Shown here piece after piece: positions 48,150 through 56,363 of a stretch of 64,000 bases of DNA; within the stretch, counting starts at the first letter, position 1, and every line of letters begins with the position of its first letter. The translations under genes were made by a program, and so were the position numbers. The notes under the pieces are model-generated. The model did no database searches. It saw only the letters and a list, made by a program, of their open reading frames with translations, and had not been told where the DNA came from. The stretch comes from Streptococcus lactarius (GTDB taxonomy: Bacteria > Bacillota > Bacilli > Lactobacillales > Streptococcaceae): contig NZ_MRXX01000007.1 in assembly GCF_016642265.1 (NCBI RefSeq), positions 152,977 through 216,976 of the forward strand. The letters are read 5' to 3'.

Positions 48150-49943
48150 ATGGATAATAGAAAAAACATCAAAATTTTTGCATTTATCCTTGCTTTATTA
48201 ACGGTTCTTTTCACTCTCAGCTTGACCAAAACGTCCGCTGAGACACCTGGAGTAACTATTACTGGTAAATTTGTAGATACCATTTTAAATGTTCAAGTGT
48301 CTAACAATGAAGGTGGGAATCTTGATTGGGAATTAGGAGAATGGGCAACATTCCGAATCAATGCCGACTTTAACTTAGCCGGTAAGGATGTTAAAGCAGG
48401 GGATACAACCGATATCACTGTATCAGATGCTTTGATTATTACATCACAAAGCTTTGATATTAAAGATGAAAAGACCAATGAAGTCATCGCTCATGCAAAA
48501 GTGGATAAGGATAATAAAAAGATTTCATTAACTTATACGGATTATGCGGAGAAACATTCAGATACACATGGTAATTTTTATTTCTACGCTCGTATCGACT
48601 TCAAGAAGCACCCTCAACAAGGAGAAATCCCGGTTGAAGTGACGGTTAACAACAAAACAACTATTGCAGGTAAAGTTACCTTTAAAGGTGTTGGTGATGG
48701 TAATCCAAACCTTTTAAAGAAAACAAGTTGGGTTCACTCAGATGATCCTAAGACTATTTCCTATGGCATTTCTGTGAACCAACTAAAGCAAAATATTAAA
48801 AAGGTAACAGTAGAAGACAAATTGCAATTTACCAATGCTTCTTATGTTAAAGATAGTTTTCGTGTGACAAAAGGTGAGATGTCTTATGTAAATGGTGAAT
48901 GGCAATTTAATAATACTAAGGATGTAACCAATGAACATCCAGTTACTGTTGGTGAAAATGGTCAATCATTTGTTGTGAATCTTGGAGATATCAGTGAAAC
49001 GGATCAATACCGTATTACGTATGATGTCCACTTAAATTACTCACCAGCCGATGGCGAAATTTTAAGTAACCAAGCTACCTTAAAAGGGAAAGATATAGAA
49101 ACTAAAGTAGCCCTCAACAAAGCTGCTGTTCAGATTGCAGGTGGTTCTGGTGTCGGTTATGTCTTTACCATTCATATCCATAAAGTGGGCGACGCGAATC
49201 AACCACTTGCTGGAGCTAAATTCAAAGTGGTACGTCAAGCCAACAACCAAGTAATCGGGGAATATGTGACCGATAAAGATGGGAATATCACAGTCAATGG
49301 TCTTTTAAAAGATAAATACATCTTAACTGAGTTACAAGCACCTGAAGGTTATACCATTACTACTGCTGATACCCCAGTTAATGCTGAAGACTTTAGCGGA
49401 ACGGACCATGCGGTAACGAAGACAATTGTCAACCCAAAAGAAAAACCAAAAACAACCACAACTACTAGCACAACTACAACTACTACGACTACAGTAGCGC
49501 CTACTACTAGTACTACAACTACAGTAGCACCTACGACTAGTACTACGACTACTGAAGCACCTTCTACTAGCACTACGACTACTGAAGCACCTTCTACTAG
49601 CACTACAACTACAGTAGCGCCTACTACTAGTACCACAACTACAAAAGAGACTACTACTAGTACTACAACTACAAAAGAGACTACTACTAGTACTACAACT
49701 ACAAAAGAGACTACTACTAGTACTACAACCACACCAGGAGGACCTGTGACTACGGCTAAGTCTACTACAACTACACCAGGAGGGCCATCAAACAACCATT
49801 CTGGAACGACCAAGTCAACGAATGGTCGTCGCAAAGGTTTCCTTCCAAATACAGGGGAAATTGCTGCAACAGGGGCTATCCTAACAGGAGTTATCGTTCT
49901 ATCTGGCGCAATCGTCTTGAAACGTAAAATTTCAAATAACTAA
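48150..49943 (+). CDS. Collagen-adhesin-like Thr-rich LPXTG protein 1
   Basis: This 597-aa wall-anchored MSCRAMM-type adhesin has a signal peptide at residues 1-28 (ending TSAE). Two Ig-like domains (about 30-330) include LTYTDYAEKHSD, close to the TYTFTDYV latch motif of Cna/Ace-type collagen adhesins. One SpaA/Cna_B-type domain follows (about 345-430: GYVFTIHIHKVGD, LAGAKFKVV, ILTELQAPEGYT). A Thr-rich stalk of TSTTTTEAPS and TSTTTTKETT units (about 430-545), FLPNTGE, a membrane segment and KRKISNN complete it. I start at the ATG at 48150, which has AAGGGGAAG in front. An ATG at 48129 and a longer in-frame extension lack this. Collagen or another matrix ligand is likely but untested. The stalk is a candidate for O-glycosylation by the GT genes at 52-60 kb. 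Confidence 0.9.
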   Translation: MDNRKNIKIFAFILALLTVLFTLSLTKTSAETPGVTITGKFVDTILNVQVSNNEGGNLDWELGEWATFRINADFNLAGKDVKAGDTTDITVSDALIITSQSFDIKDEKTNEVIAHAKVDKDNKKISLTYTDYAEKHSDTHGNFYFYARIDFKKHPQQGEIPVEVTVNNKTTIAGKVTFKGVGDGNPNLLKKTSWVHSDDPKTISYGISVNQLKQNIKKVTVEDKLQFTNASYVKDSFRVTKGEMSYVNGEWQFNNTKDVTNEHPVTVGENGQSFVVNLGDISETDQYRITYDVHLNYSPADGEILSNQATLKGKDIETKVALNKAAVQIAGGSGVGYVFTIHIHKVGDANQPLAGAKFKVVRQANNQVIGEYVTDKDGNITVNGLLKDKYILTELQAPEGYTITTADTPVNAEDFSGTDHAVTKTIVNPKEKPKTTTTTSTTTTTTTTVAPTTSTTTTVAPTTSTTTTEAPSTSTTTTEAPSTSTTTTVAPTTSTTTTKETTTSTTTTKETTTSTTTTKETTTSTTTTPGGPVTTAKSTTTTPGGPSNNHSGTTKSTNGRRKGFLPNTGEIAATGAILTGVIVLSGAIVLKRKISNN

Positions 49944-49967
49944 TAAGAGTGGATCTCACTCATACTA

Positions 49968-50004
49968 AAAAGAATAGCATCCCGCGGGGGTGCTATTCTT
50001 TTTT
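49968..50004 (+). terminator. Terminator of Thr-rich adhesin 1
   Basis: The hairpin AAGAATAGCAtCCC/GGGgTGCTATTCTT is followed by a T-run. It is copied at 52332-52369. The rest of 50005-50259 holds no gene. Confidence 0.88.
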
Positions 50005-50259
50005 ATACCAGAGTCTTTTTATCTAAAAGCAAATTCGATCTTGCAATATCCCCTTTCAATTAGGAATAGCAGAACCCCCCTATTTCTCTGTTTGGTCAAA
50101 TTGCCCATTTTTATCATCAAAGTTCTCTTTTACTCTATAGCTATTCTTATCTCTTCTATAATGTGGCTATCTTTTGTGAAGCATCTTTTCAATTCTATTA
50201 TTCGTAATTTTTTGCATAGATATTTTTAGGTTGTTTTTTTAAAAACTATGATCGAATGC

Positions 50260-50288
50260 TTGATACTTAGATTCATTTTTGCTATAAT
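50260..50288 (+). promoter_or_regulatory. Promoter of Thr-rich adhesin 2
   Basis: TTGATA (50260-50265) and TATAAT (50283-50288) have a 17-nt spacer and are aligned with the adhesin 1 promoter. Confidence 0.85.
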
Positions 50289-50294
50289 GCCTCC

Positions 50295-50469
50295 TGTAGG
50301 GAATAATTTTAAAACTAAAATATTTTCCTTGCTAAAACAAATATATGGAGGTCTTTCTCAAGTTTCAATTTGGAGAACTGTAAATCTTACGGAGCCTATA
50401 TAGATCTCAACCAGTTTTACCATATTGTTTCGTGGGAATAGGATTTTTATGAAAAAAGGGGAAGATAAA
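50295..50469 (+). promoter_or_regulatory. Conserved ~175-nt leader of Thr-rich adhesin 2
   Basis: This leader is co-linear and nearly identical with 47976-48149. The inner GAGATC arm seen in copy 1 is altered here, so that particular hairpin is not conserved. Confidence 0.6.
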
Positions 50470-52308
50470 ATGGATAATAGAAAAAATATCAAAATTTTCA
50501 CATTTATCCTTGCTTTATTAACGGTTCTTTTCGCTCTTAGCCTAACCAAAACATCAGCTGAGACGCCTAATATTACCGTTAGTGGAAAGTTTGTGGATAC
50601 TATTAAGAATATCAATGTTACCAGTGAGAACGGAGGTAATATTGAAGACGGCGTTGGAAAATGGCAGAATTTTAGAATTAATGCAAACTATGATTTAGCT
50701 GGGAAAAATGTGAAGGCAGGAGATACGACAGATATTTCTATTTCCGACCCTCTAATCATTTCTTCACAAAGTTTTGAGATTCGTGACACTCAAACTAATC
50801 AAATTATTGCACATGCAACAGTTGATAAGGATAATAAAAAGATTTCATTAACATATACTGATTATGTTGAAAATCATTCTGATACAAATGGTTCTTTTTA
50901 CTTCTACGCTCAAGTAGATTATAAAAAACATCCTGAAGCTGGAGAAGTTCCGGTTCAAGTAACGGTTAACAACAAAACAACTATTGTTGGAAAAGTGAAT
51001 TTCAAAGGGGTTGGAATTTCAGAACCTAAATTGTTCGTTAAAATAAGTGATGTTCAGAAAGACCCAACATTAATTAAATATGCAATTTCTGTCAATCAAA
51101 ATAAACAAAATATTAAAGAAGTTACGGTAGAAGATCATTTACAATTTACGAATGCAGAATACGTAAAAGGTAGTATTCGCGTGTATAAGGGAACCTTCTC
51201 TAATACTGACGGTTCATGGCAGTTAAATGATACAGTAGATGTGACAGACCAACATACGGTAACGGTTAGTGATGACGGTCAGTCTTTCACTGTTAACCTT
51301 GGAGATGTTACTGAAGCAGATCAATACCAAATTTTATATGACGTTCGCTTAAAATATACACCTGCCGATGGAGAAGTTTTAAAAAATGAGGCGACACTAA
51401 AAGGTAAAGGTGTTGTTATTAAACAAGCTTTAAATGCTTCTGCCATTCAAATTGCAGGTGGATCTGGTGTCGGTTATGTCTTTACCATTCATATCCATAA
51501 AGTGGGCGACGCGAATCAACCACTTGCTGGAGCTAAATTCAAAGTGGTACGTCAAGCCAACAACCAAGTAATCGGTGAATATGTGACCGATAAAGATGGG
51601 AATATCACAGTCAATGGTCTTTTAAAAGATAAATACATCTTAACTGAGTTACAAGCACCTGAAGGTTATACCATTACTACTGCTGATACTCCAGTTAATG
51701 CTGAAGACTTTAGCGGAACGGACCATGCGGTAACGAAGACAATTGTCAACCCAAAAGAAAAACCAAAAACAACCACAACTACTAGCACTACAACTACAAC
51801 TACTACGACTAGTACTACGACTAGTACTACGACTAGTACTACGACTAGTACTACAACTACAGTAGCACCTTCTACTAGCACTACAACTACTGAAGCGCCT
51901 TCTACTAGCACTACGACTACTGAAGCGCCTTCTACTAGCACTACAACTACTGAAGCACCTTCTACTAGCACTACGACTACAGTAGCGCCTACTACTAGTA
52001 CTACAACTACAAAAGAGACTACTACTACTAGTACTACAACTACTGAAGCACCTACGGCTAGTACTACAACTACACCAGGAACACCTACTGCTAGCACAAC
52101 AACTACACCAGGAACACCTACTGCTAGCACAACAACTACACCAGGAGGGCCATCAAACAACCATTCTGGAACGACCAAGTCAACGAATGGTCGTCGTAAA
52201 GGATTCCTTCCAAATACAGGGGAAATTGCTGCAACAGGAGCTATCCTAATAGGAGTTGTCATTCTATCTGGCGCAATCGTCTTGAAACGTAAAATTTCAA
52301 ATAACTAA
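50470..52308 (+). CDS. Collagen-adhesin-like Thr-rich LPXTG protein 2
   Basis: This 612-aa tandem paralogue of the preceding gene has the same signal peptide, two Ig-like domains (LTYTDYVENHSD; about 30-330), an almost identical SpaA/Cna_B-type domain, a Thr-rich stalk (TSTTTTEAPS, then PGTPTASTTT units), FLPNTGE and KRKISNN. The Ig-like ligand-binding region has diverged much more than the leader, the Cna_B-type domain and the anchor. This suggests a change of binding specificity after duplication, or repeated gene conversion of the ends. Its start at 50470 is chosen as for adhesin 1. Confidence 0.9.
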   Translation: MDNRKNIKIFTFILALLTVLFALSLTKTSAETPNITVSGKFVDTIKNINVTSENGGNIEDGVGKWQNFRINANYDLAGKNVKAGDTTDISISDPLIISSQSFEIRDTQTNQIIAHATVDKDNKKISLTYTDYVENHSDTNGSFYFYAQVDYKKHPEAGEVPVQVTVNNKTTIVGKVNFKGVGISEPKLFVKISDVQKDPTLIKYAISVNQNKQNIKEVTVEDHLQFTNAEYVKGSIRVYKGTFSNTDGSWQLNDTVDVTDQHTVTVSDDGQSFTVNLGDVTEADQYQILYDVRLKYTPADGEVLKNEATLKGKGVVIKQALNASAIQIAGGSGVGYVFTIHIHKVGDANQPLAGAKFKVVRQANNQVIGEYVTDKDGNITVNGLLKDKYILTELQAPEGYTITTADTPVNAEDFSGTDHAVTKTIVNPKEKPKTTTTTSTTTTTTTTSTTTSTTTSTTTSTTTTVAPSTSTTTTEAPSTSTTTTEAPSTSTTTTEAPSTSTTTTVAPTTSTTTTKETTTTSTTTTEAPTASTTTTPGTPTASTTTTPGTPTASTTTTPGGPSNNHSGTTKSTNGRRKGFLPNTGEIAATGAILIGVVILSGAIVLKRKISNN

Positions 52309-52331
52309 TAAGAGTGAATCTCACTCATACC

Positions 52332-52369
52332 AAAAAGAATAGCATCCCACGAGGGTGCTATTCTTTTTT
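52332..52369. terminator. Bidirectional terminator between adhesin 2 and the YfhO-like gene
   Basis: The stem AGAATAGCATCCC/GGGTGCTATTCT has T-runs in both orientations and lies between converging genes. Confidence 0.85.
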
Positions 52370-52384
52370 GATACTAGAATCTTT

Positions 52385-55315
52385 TTAATATGAGCTGATT
52401 TCATCCTTTTCTCGTCTTAACTGAATGATGAGATAGGTTATCGAAATCATCGATAAGAGAGCCCCTAAAATAACTCCTTTTTGTCTAAAAACAAATTCGA
52501 TCTTATGATTTCCCTTTGTAATTGGGAAAGACAGGAAAGCGTCCCAGGCTTTTTCTGTTTGGACAAATTTTCCATCTACTTTCACCTTCCATCCGTCACT
52601 ATAAGGGATAGAGGTCATCATATAGTTGCTATCATCTGTAATGGAAACATCTCCAACAATATGGGTATTTGCAAACTTCGTCACATGCAAACCTTGTTTT
52701 TTACGATTATCCAGTACTTGCTGAATCTGATCGATATCCGCACGATAGACACCAGCATTACTCATATCGATATGATCTGTTTTAAATCTAAATTCAATAA
52801 CTGTTTCTTGATTTTCTGTTTGATCCGTCAACTGCCAAATTTGTCTTTGAGTAAAGATTTTATCATTTAGTAGCCATTTATTATTTAGCAATACAGAATA
52901 GTCTTGATTTTGGATCAGAGATACAGGCGTGAAAAAGTAATAAGTATTATTGGTACGAGGAATGACCTTGTAACGAATAATAGCTTCTTTTGAAGGATCA
53001 ATTCTATTATAGATTGCTTCTCCAGTCTCCTTATTGACCTTTTCTTCCTTGACATTTTCTGTCTCGATTGAACTAAAGGCTAGAGGTTTAAAGTACTCAA
53101 CTACATCCTTGTTTTCCTGTTGGTGTCCCTCCATCGAGTTCAAGATAATGTTTTGATTAGCAAAGGCATTGTTGACACCAAAACGAATATTTCTAACTAG
53201 AGAATTGGTTCCATAGGCAAGAGGGAAAGAATTAGGATTTTTATAAACGATATAGCGTTCATCCTCATAGACCTTGTCTGAGAAGTAGCGATTCAAATCA
53301 AAGCGCTCTGTAAAGCGGTAAGAGTACATCTTTTCAGGGTGTGCATCTACCTCTTTTTGATCCCAGTCTTTAGTACTCATAAAATATCGAATTCCATACA
53401 GGGCATCTGTCAACGGTGTGCCATTAGCATACTGGGTCGCCGCATTAACTCCTAGATCTCCCATGTAAGCAAAATGATCCATTGTACTACGTTCCAAGCT
53501 CGAACTAAACGTACTTAATCCTGGATAAGAGACCAGCGAAGGAACCGTTCTAGAATAAGCAAAATTAGTTGCAATTCGGTAGAATGGTTGATCAGCATTT
53601 TCTTGAACACTATCTGTTACTCGCTTAACTGAAACAGTAGCATCTGCAAATTTACGTACATCATCGTAAACAAATGTCACTTGAGATAAATAGGCATTAT
53701 AGCCTAACTCAAAGATTGTCAATAACGAAACAACAATCACTGATATGCGCGACCATTGAAGGTTTAGAATTCCTAAGATAGCTAAGTAAAGCATCACTGT
53801 AATTCCCACTTGCGACAACAAGTAACCCATTTTTAAGAGGATAGCCGCTACTACTAGAAGAACACCAGCACCTCCCATACGAATGGCTTTTGACAATTGG
53901 CTCTTCTGGGATTTTTCCCAATAGGCATAAAAGAGTAAGCTAATAATTGCTGCAAGTAAGAGAACACTTAAAATAGAAAATTTTGAGAAGAATTGGGTAA
54001 TGGCTTTAGGCTGAGTCTTTGCAATAAAGCTATATTGGTGGAAATATAGATACACCACTGATAACAGTAGACCTAGGCCAATGAGACAATTGGTCCATTT
54101 TGAAATAAGCACCTTTGTCTTCACAGCCTGGTAGGCTAAGACCAACATAAAGAATGAAAATAGCCAAGAAAAACGGAAGAAGAAACCTGCTGGATTTTGA
54201 CCCATATGCCAAATCTTGCTGACAAATTCATTCACAAAGGAAATTAGAAAGACTAAAGTCACAATCCCCGCAGCCCATTTTTTAGCTTTCGAGACCTCTT
54301 TTGATTGGAAATAAAAGATATAGCCGAGAAAACTCAAAGCGCCGATAAAGATGTTGGGTAAATTTGGACCAGCAGACCAACCAGAAGTTGTATCAAAGCC
54401 TCCCACTACTAATTTCGCAAGAATATCTAGTGGATTAATTTGGAAGGCAAAGGAGAAGGTCATGCCTCCACCGACTTGTCCTTTACTTTCTATCAGATTA
54501 AAGAATACCGGTAGAATCAAAATAGCAGCTGTCGCAATCCCGATTATGGTATAAATGACTAGCTGTAAGAGGGGGAGACTAAAGTTTTTCAGTCTTGTCT
54601 TGAAATCTCCCTCACCCATTAATCTTGGAGATACATAATAGCAAGAATACAAGACAATAAAGATGGAGATCATATACCCCATATAAAATTGGAGCAAGAC
54701 GGTTAAGCCTAAAGCCAAGGCGTACTGATAAGGGGACTGACCATCTAATAGTTTTTCCAGATACACAATGACAATTGGAAGTAGGATCATAGCATCATAG
54801 AAAATGACATTCATCTGATAGGAAACCATCATACCAGATAATGCATAAGCCGTTGAAAATAGTGGCACCATCCACCTTCTAGAGACTGATCCTTTGTAGC
54901 GTTTGATCAAAAGGAAGGCGAAGGACATTCCCATGGCTCCATAACGAAGCCAAATCGTTAAGAATACAGCAGCTCCAAAATACTTTAGTGGTGTTAAAAT
55001 GTAGATCAGATTGAAGGGGCTCATCAAATAATAACCCAAAACCCCAATCATATCTCCACCAAGAGATTTGGTAAATGAATAACTCAAACTGGAGAGATCT
55101 CCAGTCAGTACAGCATTTTTTAGTAGCCCAAAGAAACTGATATACTGCTGACCAAAGTCAACAGCCATTAAACTTTTATTACCAAAGGGATACATTCCTA
55201 TTGATGCCCACACAAGAAGCATAATGGTCATTGGAAGTAGAGCACTAGCTACATAGAGAATCTTCTTTGGATATTTTTTCAAAAGCTCTTGCCAGCGCAT
55301 AAACCAGATTAACAT
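52385..55315 (-). CDS. YfhO-family GT-C membrane glycosyltransferase (PgfM1-like?)
   Basis: This 976-aa membrane protein has about 13-14 hydrophobic helices (about residues 15-540 and one at the C-terminus) and a large extracytoplasmic domain (about 545-940). That layout is typical of YfhO. YfhO proteins use polyprenyl-phosphate sugars made by a partner GT2 to glycosylate acceptors outside the membrane, such as lipoteichoic acid, or in the S. mutans Pgf system surface proteins. An acidic Asp-rich first loop (NKSLMAVDFGQQY) is where GT-C enzymes carry catalytic Asp. The start at 55315 follows AGGAG and is 17 nt after the GT2 gene, so the two are coupled. A role in decorating the neighbouring Thr-rich adhesins is inferred from position. 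Confidence 0.85.
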   Translation of the reverse strand: MLIWFMRWQELLKKYPKKILYVASALLPMTIMLLVWASIGMYPFGNKSLMAVDFGQQYISFFGLLKNAVLTGDLSSLSYSFTKSLGGDMIGVLGYYLMSPFNLIYILTPLKYFGAAVFLTIWLRYGAMGMSFAFLLIKRYKGSVSRRWMVPLFSTAYALSGMMVSYQMNVIFYDAMILLPIVIVYLEKLLDGQSPYQYALALGLTVLLQFYMGYMISIFIVLYSCYYVSPRLMGEGDFKTRLKNFSLPLLQLVIYTIIGIATAAILILPVFFNLIESKGQVGGGMTFSFAFQINPLDILAKLVVGGFDTTSGWSAGPNLPNIFIGALSFLGYIFYFQSKEVSKAKKWAAGIVTLVFLISFVNEFVSKIWHMGQNPAGFFFRFSWLFSFFMLVLAYQAVKTKVLISKWTNCLIGLGLLLSVVYLYFHQYSFIAKTQPKAITQFFSKFSILSVLLLAAIISLLFYAYWEKSQKSQLSKAIRMGGAGVLLVVAAILLKMGYLLSQVGITVMLYLAILGILNLQWSRISVIVVSLLTIFELGYNAYLSQVTFVYDDVRKFADATVSVKRVTDSVQENADQPFYRIATNFAYSRTVPSLVSYPGLSTFSSSLERSTMDHFAYMGDLGVNAATQYANGTPLTDALYGIRYFMSTKDWDQKEVDAHPEKMYSYRFTERFDLNRYFSDKVYEDERYIVYKNPNSFPLAYGTNSLVRNIRFGVNNAFANQNIILNSMEGHQQENKDVVEYFKPLAFSSIETENVKEEKVNKETGEAIYNRIDPSKEAIIRYKVIPRTNNTYYFFTPVSLIQNQDYSVLLNNKWLLNDKIFTQRQIWQLTDQTENQETVIEFRFKTDHIDMSNAGVYRADIDQIQQVLDNRKKQGLHVTKFANTHIVGDVSITDDSNYMMTSIPYSDGWKVKVDGKFVQTEKAWDAFLSFPITKGNHKIEFVFRQKGVILGALLSMISITYLIIQLRREKDEISSY

Positions 55316-55332
55316 GTTTTCTCCTATCTTTT

Positions 55333-56292
55333 TTATCCGATATGATTTTCTTTTGCTTTTTCGATATTTGTTTCTTCAATAATAAAGTGAGGACGACGCT
55401 TCACTTCATAATAGATCTTACCAATATACTCTCCAAGAATCCCAATAAAAATCAACTGAACACCACTAAATAAGATAATGGCTGCTATCGTCGTAAAATA
55501 ACCACTGACATAATTCCCAGCAGAAAGAATATATTTCATCAATTCAAACACCAGATATAGAAGGGCCAGTCCTAAGGAGATAAAACCAAATTGAATACAT
55601 ACACGTAAAGGACGATCATTAAAAGAAATGATCCCTTGTATGGCATAGTTCAATGATTTTTTAAAACCAAATTTGCTTTTTCCAGCTTTACGGATTTCAT
55701 TCTTATAAGGGATGACTTTTTCTTTGAATCCGATCCACTCATACAAACCTTTGTTAAAACGATTATACTCAGGCATGGATACAAATGCTTCCATTGCTTT
55801 TCGGCTAAGCAGTCGTAGTTCTGATTTCCCATCTGTCAAATGGACATCCATGGAACGATTGGACAAGAAATAAAACAAACGAGCAAATGAACTTCCAATG
55901 AAAGACTCACCTTCACGAGTACGTTGTCCACTGACAATATCGTAGCCCTCATTATAGGCTTCTAAGAATAAGGGAATCAGATACGGCGGATGCTGGAGAT
56001 CCCCATCCATGACCATCACTGCATCTCCACTTGCATACTTAAAGCCCGCTAAAATCCCACTCTCTCGACCAAAATTTCGGCTAAATCGAATATATTTTAC
56101 CCGTTTGTTCTCTTTCGCAAACCCTTCAATCAGTTCAAATGTTTTATCATTACTCCCATCATCGATGTAAAGTAGTTCATAATCCGTGAGCTCATGATCT
56201 AACATCTTCTCCAGCTGGTTTGAAATTTCACGATGTGTTTGAGGTAGTACTAACTCTTCATTCAAGAGAGTTATTAATATGGACAATTTCAT
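55333..56292 (-). CDS. Polyprenyl-phosphate glycosyltransferase, GT2 (GtrB/PgfS-like)
   Basis: This 319-aa GT2 enzyme (DPM1/GtrB type) transfers a sugar from a nucleotide sugar to undecaprenyl phosphate on the cytoplasmic face. The GT-A motifs LYIDDGSNDKT (about 42) and MDGDLQHPP (about 90, the DxD) are intact. Two C-terminal membrane helices (about 225-250 and 260-285) are as in GtrB. The start is the ATG at 56292 preceded by AGGAG; an in-frame TTG further up is not supported. It lies between adhesin 3 and the YfhO gene, with an intrinsic terminator before it. S. mutans pgfS, next to cnm, is the closest context I know. The sugar is unknown, and no epimerase (PgfE) is in the window. Confidence 0.9.
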   Translation of the reverse strand: MKLSILITLLNEELVLPQTHREISNQLEKMLDHELTDYELLYIDDGSNDKTFELIEGFAKENKRVKYIRFSRNFGRESGILAGFKYASGDAVMVMDGDLQHPPYLIPLFLEAYNEGYDIVSGQRTREGESFIGSSFARLFYFLSNRSMDVHLTDGKSELRLLSRKAMEAFVSMPEYNRFNKGLYEWIGFKEKVIPYKNEIRKAGKSKFGFKKSLNYAIQGIISFNDRPLRVCIQFGFISLGLALLYLVFELMKYILSAGNYVSGYFTTIAAIILFSGVQLIFIGILGEYIGKIYYEVKRRPHFIIEETNIEKAKENHIG

Positions 56293-56318
56293 CCCTTCAC
56301 TCCTATTTACCTTTTTCA

Positions 56319-56345
56319 AAAAAGAGAGAGCAAAAGCTCTCCCCT
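56319..56345 (-). terminator. Terminator/attenuator between adhesin 3 and the GT2 gene
   Basis: On the minus strand, GGAGAGC/GCTCTCTC is followed by TTTTTT, ending 30 nt before the GT2 start. No second promoter is obvious, so GT2 and YfhO may depend on read-through from adhesin 3. Confidence 0.75.
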
Positions 56346-56363
56346 GATATAGAAACTCATTGC

